From Certhia americana (taxonomy: Eukaryota > Chordata > Aves > Passeriformes > Certhiidae), in the NCBI GenBank assembly GCA_018697195.1, contig CM031857.1, forward strand, positions 64,928,890 through 64,992,889: a stretch of DNA of 64,000 nt, written 5' to 3'. The notes under the pieces were generated by a model that was not told the DNA's origin, did no database searches, and saw only the letters and a program-made list of their open reading frames with translations. Position numbers and translations under genes: made by a program. This document shows positions 13,411 to 25,343 of this stretch, in pieces (the first letter of the stretch is position 1; the number at the start of each line of letters is the position of its first letter).

Positions 13411-13470
13411 AGAATCATAGAGTGATAGAACGGGTTGGTTTAGAAGGGAACTTGAAGATCATCTAGGTTG
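13411..13470 (-). mobile_element. CR1 LINE 3' stub
   Basis: AGAATCATAGAGTGATAGAA is followed by CGGGTTGGTTTAGAAGGGAAC and TTGAAGATCATCTAGGTTG on the plus strand. This is the reverse complement of the last roughly 60 bp of CR1 including its octamer tail. It is a very short, 5'-truncated copy. Confidence 0.85.
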
Positions 13471-16400
13471 TTTTAAAATATTTCTGAAACTGGATCCTAC
13501 ACAGATAATGATGAGCTCTTCAAAAGCACCTAAGCTGTATAGGGAAAAAAAACTCCACTAAAATACACAAGGAATTATGTGGAGTCTTGGTCAAACTATA
13601 GAAACAGGATGTTTTAAAACCGTCCCTTGTGGGTTGGTTAGATATGTGTGGGTGTGTGTGTAGGTGTGTTTGTGGACACCCATATATACATATATGTATA
13701 TAACCATCTGGTTCTATATTTATGCCTGTCAGCTAACTTTGTTCCAAACTTTGTACATTTGCAAATGAAATGGATTTTATTTTACATAAAATCTACAATA
13801 CAGTTCTAGTAAGTGGCACCTCTGCTGACCCCACTAAAGTTTAGAGTGTGACATACAGGTGTAGAGAAATGCCTTAATACCAGTAATAACCATTATGTTT
13901 TCCTGAATCTGTAGATTATCGGCAGATACTGGATCTTTTCCAGTCTAAACAGAAGCCAAAGTTTATTCATATGATGGTTAGGAAAAAAAAAATAAAAATA
14001 AAATTTGAGGTGAATTCAATGTGAGCCAAGTAGTGTAATGAACCTATAAAATGCTTAGTGAGATGCAGTCAGGCTTGCAGATGTGTTTACAAAAAGGAAT
14101 GCTCTAGTTTCATATTTATTATGAGCTTTCTCTGATTTAAGACTACTGTATATTGAAACTGAGTAAACAGATCTTTATTTACATAAACGTGACCATATCA
14201 AAGCAAAACTAAACTGAAAAAAAAAAATTCTTTCAAAAAAGTATTATCTTCAGTAAGCTTTCTGTAATTAGGGAATAAAGAAACCTCATTGAACTCAAGA
14301 AACTCTTCAGAAAGGCTATTAGAAAAAAATCAATACCTTTAAAAATAGTAATGCAAAGATAGGATTCTAAAATGATGTTCGTTGGATTCTGACTGCATGA
14401 AACCATCAAAATGCAGCACTCCAGTAACATTTTAATAACACATTCAGGTGGCAATATAATAGGTAGGCAGCTTTTTGCATTATAGTCCAAATGTCTTGAT
14501 GCATAATTCTAGTGTATGAAAAAAGAATTCTTATAAGTAACCTTCCACAAGCAGGTCTGTGCTTCTCCAATAGCTGAAATACAGAATGTTTATGAAACTC
14601 CCCTTTTATCTAAACAAAGGAAGCTCAATTGCATTGTAAACACCAGAACAGTGATAGGGCAGGATTCTATATTCATTTTCAAAAATGCAAAGAACTAAAC
14701 CAAATACAAAGGGGTATTTGGATCCTTAAAAATGTAATTCTGTTCTCAAAATGTTAGTAGATGAGTAATGACTTCAGCAGTGAGTAAGCTCAGACCAAAT
14801 GGATTTTGTCAACAAGATACTAAGTGTTTTCTTCCATATATTGAGTGAAATCAAATACAACCAATTCCAAAAAGACCTCAGCATATCTGGAGAATATGAG
14901 ACTTTGACTGTTGTCAGTGAAGTCAACAGCAAAACTCCCTTCAATTTGTGCAAATGCACATCCTAGATACATGACTCTTAGGTGAGTGGTTTCCTGGCTA
15001 ATTATACTAATGACTCATTCTTTACTTCTTTGAACGGCTAGAACATGAAATTATTAATTTAAGAAAAGTATTCATACTGTTAACCCAGTTACTTTTCATA
15101 GGACCAAATAATCATCATCAAGGGTAATTATTTTAGAACATACTTTATACTGTTTAGGCCATACAAATACAAATGGTAGGAAAATCTTGTATATCTGTTC
15201 TGCTGCTCCTTTGGGAATATGGTAATGGCAGGAGAAACTGGCCAGTTCTAGCTTAGACAAAATCTGTTCAGTTTCCCTGTGTTTAGTTCCCATATGTTCT
15301 GGTCCTCAGGAGATGTTTTTCCATTATTTAATGGGACTTTTACCCCCTCCCTTGGGAGACCATAATGTAGTCCAATAAATCACACCATTAAGGCAGGTTT
15401 TCAGTCCAAATTTCCTTTTTATATACATTTATACATCATCCTTTCACATAGTTAGGTCTCCAGAAATTACAGCCAAAAGAGGGAATGGATAAGATACTGC
15501 TGTACTTTTATGAGCAAAGCAGCAAAGTAAGGCATAGAATTTTTTTTCCCAGAATAAGTACTATGGAGTAACTGAGACATACTATTTTTAGCATTTTAGT
15601 CTTCCAGGGTACAAAACAGTAATTTGCAAGAAGCATCCTCACCACATGAAATATGAGCATAAACTCCACATATAGTAGAAGCACCTCTTTATACTCCAAT
15701 TTCAGAAACAGATCAAAAAGACACCAAGAGTTTTAAATTTGTGTCAGACCTCTAAGCAGTTAATATGTACTGAGGTTTAGTTCAAAGGGAAGCCCAGTGT
15801 TCTCAGTTATCTTACTCCAGCCAAAAACACTTACTCTAGCTGAGAGCTGCTGTGCACTGATGTGTACAAAACAAGAGGCAGGAGCCACAGGACAAATGAC
15901 ACACACAGCCCAGGAACAGCTCTCCCTTTCCCTGCTGAGCGAAGGTCTAGGGCTTACGGGCTGCAGTTATTTGCTGCTAGTGCAGTTGAAAAGGAAGGGG
16001 ACCAGAGGCCTTACTGGCTGTTGGGATTATCTTTTCTCTTGCTCTGTGTAAAACTGCATGGTCTATTTTAAGATAGTCAAGCGTTATTATTTTCTTATTT
16101 GTTAGTTTTGCTTATGTTGTAATGTGTGAACACAGCACTTTCAGATGGAGAAGAGATGGGAATAAGACACTGTCAGCATTTTAAAACCTTTTGAATAGCC
16201 AAGAGCACAAATCGCAGTACAAATCAGGGGGCAGGTGCCCCAAGCATATTGGAAAAAAAAAAAAGTATATGAAAATCAAGCCTTCTGCCACCAAAGAAAA
16301 AATCAGTCACACTCAAATACATTCACTAAAGACACAGATGAACTTTTCATCTCATATTAATGCTTCAAGATTTCAGGGGGATGGTGGCTGTACACTCGTT

Positions 16401-17705
16401 GGGTTTTTCATGCTTTGTTGTGAGCTTTTTCAACACTTGTACATCATCAGATTTGCAGCTCCTGTATGTACATTGACATTTTTCTCCTGACTTCCCTAGA
16501 GTTGTGACAATTTATGTTAATTGAGGATCTGACCCATCTCTCCCTTCTGAAGGGGAATTTTTCTATACAAACCTCTATTCTCCACTGCAGGATCTTTGAG
16601 AATGTTTACTTTATTTCAAGGTGAATCCTGAATTATAAATACACAAAGAAAAGCATAATCAAATGAATGCTACATGCAGCTTTATTGAATATACAGTAGC
16701 TTCACTTGATTTCCTTTTCATATTTGTATCAAGCTGGATATCTATTCTAGACAGACTATCATTTAAAACAAGAGACATACCAAATGAGTAAATGAGGTTA
16801 TATTACTAATTAGCATACTGTCTCCTACTACCTCCAGTAAGCTACTAAAATGTGACTTCCATTTTATCACATAGATGAAACAGTTATCTTTCAGGGTTTG
16901 AAATTTCTGTGATCTTTATGCTTAATAAGCTCAGTAAAAGGCATTCAAATTACATCACTTTTGTCTTGGAAGTTAAATTGGGAAATATTGCATTCTCTGA
17001 GATGATAAACTCTGTAGAAGATAAATTATCATGAGAAATAGTTTTAATTGATTTACCATAATAAAAGTTATGTGACTTTGAAGTGCAAATGACACATTAA
17101 AATGAAGCTACAGTATGTTGATAATACAGTGGCTTCTTTGTTAATGGAATTACTGACACTGCAGATGCTTGCTGAAGAGTTGTCCTCTACCGTTAAGCGA
17201 GAAACACTGATGGAATTAGAAGATATACTATATTTAAATCCAAGCCCAACTCTCCTTCAGTGAGTTTTACACTGATCTCAACAAGTGTAATTTCAACAAC
17301 TGCACAAGCAGCATAAGAAAAGCTTATGAGCCTGAAATTTCATTTTAGTTTGGAATATGGTTATACTGGTTTTATCACTGTAACTGCGCTGAAGCCCCAG
17401 GAAAAATATTACTCCTTACCTCAATTTCCCCATTTGCAAAAAGGAGCTTAAAAAATCACTTTCCTGTTCAGAGGTGTTGGCCAACAGTTAAACAAAACTG
17501 TGTCAATTGCAGAGATAGATAGTGTTCTAAATGAAGGAAAATGCATACAGGTCCTATACAATAATCCCTGCAAAAATTCTCCTTTTAGCTTTGCAAGGAT
17601 AAAGATGAAGACTTAGAAAAATATAAAGCCAGCAGCATAAATCAAAACAACTTTGTTTTATCATGTTGTTTTCTCACACCACTAAACTCTGTGATCTTTG
17701 ACTAG
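13471..17705. other. Gene-free AT-rich sequence
   Basis: A GT/TA simple-repeat patch lies at 13643-13702. The stretch 15780-16060 is less AT-rich than its surroundings and gives two overlapping plus-strand frames (15797-16051 and 15862-16071) without motifs. The stretch around 16960-17260 has the unique, homeodomain-core-rich look of conserved non-coding DNA, but that cannot be shown without alignment. Confidence 0.5.
13643..13702. repeat. GT-rich and TA-rich imperfect simple repeat
   Basis: GTGTG units interrupted by single changes are followed by an alternating CATATATACATATATGTATAT stretch with dyad symmetry. It is an imperfect purine/pyrimidine-alternating tract. Confidence 0.8.
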
Positions 17706-17743
17706 ATCATAGACTCATAGAAAGACTTGGGTTGGAAGGGACC
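17706..17743 (-). mobile_element. CR1 LINE 3' stub
   Basis: ATCATAGACTCATAGAAAGA is followed by CTTGGGTTGGAAGGGACCAA on the plus strand. This is the reverse complement of the final roughly 40 bp of CR1. Immediately beyond it the sequence turns into a pyrimidine-rich stretch that is not CR1. Confidence 0.85.
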
Positions 17744-18120
17744 AATGATTCTTCTCCCTTTTTCTAGATCTCTATCTTATCTTTCTTTTGATTTTTACAA
17801 TCTTTTTCCCCACTCAAAGCATTTCACTTTTCCTGAAGTTCCCTTTTGTCTGTATACCTTTCAGTTTCTTTCTTCCCTTGACAAATATCTTCCCTGCTTT
17901 TCTTTCACACTACAGTATAAGTTTTCCATCTTTCCTCTGACCTTTTTTCAGTTGCTGCTGTTTTTCTTATCCAAATTTATCTTTTACTCAGTCTCACATT
18001 CACATGCTTTTTTTTTCTGGACACATAGTTATCTTCCTTGTGAGATTTCTTTTCATTTATCTCTTCTTTTTTTCTCCTTACTCTGTCTGAATTCTATATT
18101 CAGAAATACAGCAAAAGAAA
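17744..18120. other. Pyrimidine-rich stretch (plus strand)
   Basis: About 350 bp are dominated by C and T on the plus strand (TTTCTTTTC, TTTCCCC, TTCTTCCCTT-like words). Because the stop codons all need purines, a 221-codon plus-strand frame (17727-18392) stays open here and continues into LTR copy B. It reads as a Phe/Ser/Leu-rich string starting inside the CR1 stub, with no conserved domain. I regard it as a compositional artefact, not a membrane protein gene. Confidence 0.7.
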
Positions 18121-18230
18121 TGTTAATCTCTCTGTTAATCACCCTGTTAATTTTAAGCAAAAAGGATCCAATAACTATCCAAACTATTTTGAATCCATGG
18201 GTATTAGAATCTGTAAGCACTCTGAGTGTG

Positions 18231-19008
18231 TGTAGTGGGTCAACTACCAGGTGCCCACTAATGTTAATTAAATTTATTATCAGATTTAAACTCACCTTAA
18301 CTTCACTCTCTCTTTATCCCATACTCTGCTCTGCCTCCTCACCTAGAGCCACAACAGGGAGAGAGGAAATGAGGGTTGCAGTCAGTCCCTAACACTTCCT
18401 CTCTGCCTTCTCTTATTCTTCTACTCCAGTGTGGTGTGTCTCCCATGGGAGAAATTCATTCATGAACTGCTGCAATGTGGATCCTTCCCAAGGACTGCGG
18501 TCCTTCAGGAATGGACGACTCCAGCAAGGGTCCCCACTGGCCAATGTTCATGCCAGAATACCTGTTCTACATGGCTTTCTCTCTGCAGGCTGCAGCTCCA
18601 ACTCCAATATGGACTTCCTTCTGGGCATGTCCACCTGCTTCTGCATGGATATTTGCTCCACTATGGTCCTCCATGGACTGCAGGGACACAGCTGCCTCAT
18701 CATGATCTGCACCACGGGCTGCAGGTGAAAAACAGCTCAGGTGCCTGGAGCACCTCCTCCCCCTCCTTCTCCATTGACCTGCCTGTCTAAAGGGCTATTC
18801 CTCTCATATATTCTCACTCCTGTCTTAGAGCTTTCTAAATCTTATCACAGGGGCACCACCAGCATCAGTCTTTGGCTGTTGTGGGCAATAGCAGGTCCAT
18901 TCTGAAGCCCTGCCCAACCAGGAGGCAGCTCCTGGTCTATTTTCACAGAATGCAAACCTCTACATTGATTTCCCCACCACCAAAACCTTTCCACACAAAC
19001 TGAATGCA
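18231..19008 (+). mobile_element. Avian ERVL-like solo LTR, copy B
   Basis: It opens with TGTAGTGGGTCAACTACCAG and GTGCCCAC and ends near ACAAACTGAATGCA, so it has TG...CA termini. Inside are CTGCAGG/CCATGG word clusters, GTGCCTGGAGCACCTCC with TCCCCCTCCTTCT, CTCTCATATATTCTCACTCC and CACCACCAAAACCTTTCC. These match the reverse complement of copy A at 8090-9048. At about 780 bp it is shorter than I expect for the family, so it probably carries internal deletions. No target duplication was recognised. Plus-strand frames within it (18429-18790) are not genes. Confidence 0.75.
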
Positions 19009-20439
19009 AAAATATATTCCTGCTTAAAAGAGGTTGTTTGGGTCTTTTAAATTTGGTTACTGATTCTTTCAAACAATAATAAGATGCAGTGTTTACTGTA
19101 CGGTTTCACATATGTAAACTAATAATGTTAAGTACATTACTTAAACTTTTTGTATTAGGTAATGGACAAATACAGTGAAAACTGTGGAGGTAATAATAAG
19201 TATACAGATCTCGTGCATTTATTTACCAGTTTCCAACATTCATATATTCTACAGCCTTTCAGCTTGGAAAGATTCTATTCATTTTTTTAGTAGCTGTTTA
19301 AACAAAAATAGATGTTTATCTCTTTAAAATTTTGCCAGGAAGCTGTCACTTTCCCATTTACTCATGCTATGTTGTGACAGAATCTGTCAGCTACTTGCAC
19401 AAATGAAAAGAGATATAGATCTGTATTTACTTTAGCTGAAAAATAAGTAGTCATCAATTCTGAGAAAAGTGTTTTCCCATCTGAAAAGACGGATAAATAA
19501 GAGAGGTTTTGTGAGGTAACTATTTACCAATGCTTAAAATGGAGTTGAGAGCCAAATATTCCAGTTCAGTTCATCAGTAACCATCCCTGAGAAAGCTGAT
19601 AGACTCATAACATGGAAAATTAGATACCTCTAGCAGTTATCAGGGGAGTTAGTGTTCTTATTCATCTTTGATGTTCAAAAGTATCAACTATAATAAAAAC
19701 TTCTATTAGATTTTATTAGAAATAAAAAGAAAGGTAGATGAAAATATTTAAAACTTGGTCTTTGGTCTCATGTTTGACAGAGAAGGAAAATGCCAGTTGG
19801 AAAATCCTCATTCTAGAGTCCACTCAAATGCTCAAAATTATGGCAATAAGGAGTGACAATTTAATGGAACTGGTACACTACTTAAGGATATTGTTAGAGA
19901 TATTTTTATATGAAGGAAAAATAAGAGATGAGAGTAATGTATATTATCTGTAACTTTCACCTGCTGAAAATTCTTTAGTCTTTATCAGTCTCACAGAACA
20001 CAAGTTTTTACTATGTAAAATTTAAATGCAATTTGAAATTTAAAATTGTTTTTCAAGATATTAATTGAAAACACCCACTGCAAAAAAATCAAAGTATGGA
20101 ATAACAGAATCCTTTAATATATTAAATGCCGACTCAAAAATTCCATGCATCATGAATTCATGAAAACAAAGGAAGAACTAGCCATGAAGCATAAAGGCCA
20201 TGTCCTAAACAGATATCAAAATCAAATTGCATATCACTGAAACCTGGGGAAAATACCCACAAGTTTTACGGAACTGGGGTTTCAGCCTGAGGGTTAAATT
20301 GGTAAGATAATTTATGATGTAGCACAAAGATGTCTACTTCTAAATAAGAAGGAATGAAATTCTTGATGTCTTTCTTAGATTGAGATGTTCAAAAACTCCA
20401 CTCAAGTTGAGAGTGGACCATCACAAAGCACCATCAAAA
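19009..20439. other. Gene-free AT-rich sequence
   Basis: Nothing classifiable is seen. The frame at 19738-19953 (+, 71 codons) lacks motifs and is treated as chance. Confidence 0.6.
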
Positions 20440-20510
20440 GAATGGAAATTTTCCCTGCCTTCTTGCCTGCCTGGTGATGCTGTGCCTGATGCTCCCCAGC
20501 ACATGGTTGG

Positions 20511-20514
20511 CCCT
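20511..20514. repeat. Target-site duplication of LTR copy C (left)
   Basis: CCCT here is repeated at 21212-21215 directly after the LTR end. Both copies fit a continuous CR1 sequence, so they represent the integration site. Four bases match; a fifth may have mutated. Confidence 0.7.
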
Positions 20515-21211
20515 TGACATGGTTTGAACCACAGGTGTCTGCTAAGGAAGGCAGAAGCCTCCCTTGAAATGGAGAATTTAAACCCCCTCCCTCTGAATTA
20601 TTATAACTTTGAAATTAAAGGGCTCTCAGGCGAAGATATGGGAATAGGAATAACAGTTCTTTATTAGGGGAACTAAAATAAACAATAAAACAAAAACACA
20701 TGCAGTAAGAAAAATAAACAAATGAACCCCACTGACAGAGTCAGGATAGAACCTGATACCCTGTGGGTCAGGGTGTTGGTGGCAGTCCCATTCCATGGTG
20801 AATGCAGTCCCAGTGGCAGATGTGTCTCTGCTGAAGTGATGCTCCTGTAGAAAAGTGGAGTTTTTGCTGAAGGTCCAGTGGTGAGAGATGAGCCTGGTCT
20901 TCCTCTGGGAATCCAGTGGAAAAAGCTGCCTTGGTGTTCCAACTCCCAGATTTTTATCCAGGTAGGAATACTTGGCTCCTCCCCCTGGCTGGAGCATTTC
21001 CCAGTGGGATGAGTGAGACTCAACTGCCCATTAGCAGAAGATCTCTCCCTGGAGGGAGGCTGGGTTGTGGAAGAGATAAGAAAACTGCCCCAGCAGATTT
21101 CTTGACAGTTGGCCATTGACAGACAATTACACCACCCTCCCACAGCCCAGTTTCAACAGATGGTGATAGAATACAGAGTTTTGGTTACATTTTGCACTGC
21201 AACCCATGACA
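20515..21211 (-). mobile_element. Solo LTR of an avian endogenous retrovirus, copy C
   Basis: The 697-bp element starts TGACATGG and ends CCCATGACA, giving TG...CA termini. It is flanked by CCCT on both sides (20511-20514 and 21212-21215), a 4-bp target duplication. A minus-strand AATAAA lies at 20660-20665, about 150 bp from the low-coordinate end. That spacing fits an R/U5 segment and suggests minus-strand orientation. The first roughly 150 bp are nearly the same as copy D at 30190, while the remainder is not, so the two are different subfamilies. No internal viral genes are present. Minus-strand frames through it (20626-21143) are incidental. I recognise the family from songbird genomes but cannot name it securely. 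Confidence 0.82.
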
Positions 21212-21786
21212 CCCTCCTGGCTACCAGGGCACTGCAGACTCATGTTCAGCTTGCCATGGACCAGGACGCCCACATGTCTTTCTGCAGGACTGCTCTTCAT
21301 CCTCTCATTCCCCAGAATAACCTGACAGTATTACTCAGCCCAAAGAGAAGAGTATGAACTTAAGTCTTGTTCAACTTCATATGGCTGGTGATTGCCTAGG
21401 TGCATGACTTATTGTATGTTAGACTGTTCCAAGGAAGGGATTATTTTTCACTGGAGAACAGGGTTCTGTTTTCAGAAAAATAGTGAGAAACTCTCTTTTC
21501 AAGCATAAAGATAAGCAAGATCATAATCTGTAGATCTCTAAGCATTTGGTGACTAAGTCCATGTATCTCCTATGGTCAAATACAAGTTTCATAGCAACTC
21601 TGCTAGGGTAAATTCTATAGAAATCTCTTTATATAGTTACTTTCACCCTGAAGAATAACCAGGAAAGTAAGCTCACTGTGCTTATATGAAAAATTACCAA
21701 CTGGTTTGATAGTGAACTGGATCTTCCTTTTTTTTATACATTTTTATATATCATATGGTTACAAATTGGAGATCAGGGAAATAAAT

Positions 21787-21840
21787 CATATATATATATA
21801 TATGGATATATATGTGTGTATATCTGTGTGGGTGCATGTG
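21787..21840. repeat. AT/GT-rich simple repeat
   Basis: A run of TATATA is followed by ATATATGTGTGTATATCTGTG-like alternating sequence. It is an imperfect dinucleotide tract. Confidence 0.85.
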
Positions 21841-24800
21841 CTTTAATAATTCAAAGTCCTTTCTCTATTTCATCAAAATATGAGAAAAAAATAAAGGCAC
21901 AAATGTGAAAGAAAAAGCACTGTATCAAGCTTTGATTAATTCATTTTAATAGTGCAGGAATAATATTTCTGGAGTAAATCACTGCAAACTGTGATTTAGA
22001 TAGAGGTCATATACATACCTAGAAAACAATATAAAGTCAAGGTCATTATATATGAAATTTCTCAAAAATAAACACGTGGGCTTTAGGATATTTATTCACT
22101 GACCCTGAAATGTCAGCTTGACACTGATACTAATGTAGCACACTTGTCTCTGGAGTTTATCCCACTATGCAAAGGTGCTGCTTACTGTGAGAATCTTTCT
22201 GAGGTGCTCCAAGTGCATTCTAGAAACCATCTGCATATGTTATTTTATTGCTAGGTCTCATAAATCAATATTATGTAGAAACATCTATAATTTCATATTG
22301 TATTAGAAATAGGATAGCCACAGAGCTGCACATTTGAGGTCTAATGACACTAGCGGTACAGTACTTACATTTTAAACATTTTATTGAACAGCTTGAGGTT
22401 ATTTGGTTTATAAAAACCCCAGACTGTTTCCTCATAAAGCCCTGGGGCTCTGATCTAGTAAAGTTCAGGCTGATGAAGGCAGGGGGAGGAGTTCTACTTT
22501 CACTTTCTAATGGATAAATAGTAGAAAACATCAGTGGAAAATAAAGATCTGAATGCAGCTGGCAGTATATAATCAATACAGCTAATAATAAGTAATGACA
22601 TTTTTAAATATGTGAACATGATGCTGCAAAATAGCTTCCATTAAATGTACAAGGGCCCAACAAGAAGAAACAGAGTCCACTAATCATAAACACGAGCACA
22701 GAAAACATCAGCTGACTAACAACTGATTCTTGGTTCTGGGTTATGGTGCTGCGTTGTACCTGTGCACTGTGTCCACTGCCTACTGACTACTCATTTTACT
22801 GAGTATCTCAGCTGAACAATCATCCAAACCCAAGTCCAATCAGAAATTGCAAGAACAATTCCTCTAGAAATTTCTTCCTATTTTATCTCTTTTAGAAAGT
22901 TTTGTCAAACCAGAGATATTGTAGAAGATGTCTTATTGTCCATTTTCTTTCTGTTTGCTACAACACTATATTGAAGGTTTTGCTTTTCATAGGTACCTGG
23001 CAGGATCACAATTCCAGATATATAGACTATTTCAAATTTCTCTCTAGTTTTATGTAGTTAAATCAATACAGCCAAAGGCCAAATTAATTTCTTCCATTAC
23101 CTAAGCCTTGTTGAACAATGCCATCTGAGATATCCTGAGAAATCTTTCCTCATCCTCAACTGCTGTTTCCAAGTAGATCATCTGCTATCCCCAAATGAAG
23201 CTAGTTTTGTTTAGGTACCATGCTCAGGCATCTGATCTTCTTACCACTCTCTTCAAAAGCAATCTTCTTCAGCATTCTGTCAGTAATGTTATACAAGGCT
23301 CACACAAGTTCCTGCAAAGACTAGACAAAAGCAATAAGGAGGGAGCATACAGGATACTTTTCCAGACTATCCAATTACAGAATAATTCCTGTTTCTATGG
23401 ATATTTCTAGAGTTCCTTTGTTTGCTTTCTCTCAATACTTTTGTGTTATTTCATCTGTTTCTATCTCACACATACATAAGCTCTATATGACAAGCACTCA
23501 ACTCTTTGATTTCCCTCCAGAATTCATGTGATCCCAATGCTGCCTGGCATATGGCCTGCATCTTTGGGAACAACTCTTGTTTGAGCCAAATATTTCACAA
23601 ATATCTGAATGTTCTTTTATGATTCATCTTACAATAGAAGCTAAAACACTCACTAGCTTCACAAAAATTTATCCAGGACAAAATCAGCATGCCAAAATAC
23701 TTATATATACCATGTGGACATTTTCTTTGGTGTGATTATATAGTTTAGAGTTTCTCAGATATGACAAAGAAATCTACCAGTTGGAACTGTGTATACACCA
23801 TTGTGTATTTATTTTGCATATGTCATCGTTAAGTTACTAAGAGCCAAAAAATTATAATTCTTTTGTTTTCACAGTTTGGCCATGACTAGATGCTTCGAAA
23901 TTTTGTCAATGGTGTGAGAAACTGATGATGGAAACAGATATTCTAACACAATTCAGCTGTGAATTCAGAAGCTTCAGTAGCTTCTGTATAAGATCTATTA
24001 CTTTGAACAATGTAGGGAACTCAGTGCAGGGCTTCTAATTAAGGGAAGGAAAAATTAATTTCTCATAATTGATCACAAGCCTCCATGAAACATTTAATGA
24101 TATAGCAGTCCTTTTCCTTACTTACATGGGGAAAAGAACTTCTTTACACCCTAGAAGCTTAGAAACTGATCCTTTCCTGCACACGTTGCTATCCTATTTC
24201 TACCCATCACAATTTCTGCTTTTGAATATATGAACTGTTAAAAGTCTCACCTGTGCTCTCAATATACTTATCTTCTCAAAATAATATCATGCGATTCCTT
24301 CTGAAGCCTCCCAGACCAGACAGAAGTAACACATCCTAACATTTTTTCTTTTATTATTTTCTCTGTTCACTGCACTACATGTTCTCATGCACTACAGCAC
24401 AGATTTCCCCAGCATAGCCAAAAGAAAAGGTTATCAGTGTAGACCTTTCCAGCACAGGCAAGTCACAAAATGGAAGCAGCCTCACATTGCTAGGGGTTAC
24501 ACACTGATTGCATTTAAGCAGCAGGTTAAAGCATCAAGTTCTTGTTAATGGGACAAGTCAGCTCCTAGCATACATACTATGAATTTTCCTTTACGGGTTT
24601 CATAGATTGTATAGGCAGTTCAGTTCTCTAATACACCTTCTGAAGTTAAATATCTAGTGTTAAATGTTTTGAACAACTTTGTGCATGTACACAGTAATTA
24701 TTGCAAAACCCTAAAACTTCAGTTAGTTATGTGCAGAAGAAAATATTCAGTTGTGTCCTGATAATTTGTTTAATGTCATAGTTTCCAGATGCTATTTTTC

Positions 24801-25319
24801 TTGCCTAATAAACACTGATAAGTCAATATTTGTTTTTCCTGTTTTCCTGTGAGTAAATGTACTTTTTAGAAGCTGTGCATTACTTGGTAGTAATGTGGAT
24901 CTCAGTATAAGAATGAAAAATAATATAAGAATGAAAAGAAAGAATGACTGTAAAAACTCAAGTAAGAAACAGTCCTATGTAAGTACTTCCATCTTTTGAC
25001 ACTAGTATTTTGTTTCCATTTTGTAACTGTAAAAGCAACATTCTAAAACTAATTCTCTCCTATAGTGTGAATAGAAAATAAGAATTTGTTATAGGGGACA
25101 GTTCCAAGACTAAAAAACAACCACAAAATATAGGCATATTATTGAAAAATAAAGTTTTTTGAGTTATTTGAGTATGTTGTGGTTTATTTTTTTCTCTAGT
25201 TTTATCTTAGGGATACTCATTTATGGTTTGATATTGGTGTATATTTCTGCCTTTGAAATCTTATTATTTAAGAACTGCAGTGAGTATGGTTCCTGAAATT
25301 TTAAAACTAAAATTTAGTT

Positions 25320-25343
25320 AAAAAAAAAAAAAAAAAAAAAAAA
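25320..25343. repeat. Poly(A) run
   Basis: Twenty-four consecutive A residues. It could be the tail of a retroposed sequence, but the upstream DNA was not recognised. Confidence 0.95.

Larger units (their letters stand above)
20440..21403 (-). mobile_element. CR1 LINE fragment split by a solo LTR
   Basis: The two outer parts form one CR1 body in reverse complement. The left part (about 20440-20514) has TGGTGATGCTGTGCCTGATG and CTCCCCAGCACATGGTTGG. The right part (about 21212-21403) has CCTCCTGGCTACCAGGGCAC, GACTCATGTTCAGCTTGCCATGG, CCAGGACGCCCACATG, TTTCTGCAGGACTGCTCTTC and CTTGTTCAACTTCATATGGC. The two join cleanly if the LTR and one copy of CCCT are removed. It comes from an internal part of CR1; the 3' octamer tail is absent, so both outer ends are eroded or deleted and their coordinates are approximate. 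Confidence 0.8.

Noticed and set aside
18429..18790. Overlapping plus-strand frames of 76-119 codons, Cys/Ser/Leu-rich
   Set aside because: They lie within LTR copy B, whose inverted relative at 8.1-9.0 kb does not keep the same frames.
20626..21143. Minus-strand frames of 123 and 156 codons with a hydrophobic C-terminus
   Set aside because: They lie entirely in LTR copy C, a non-coding element with TG...CA ends and a target duplication.
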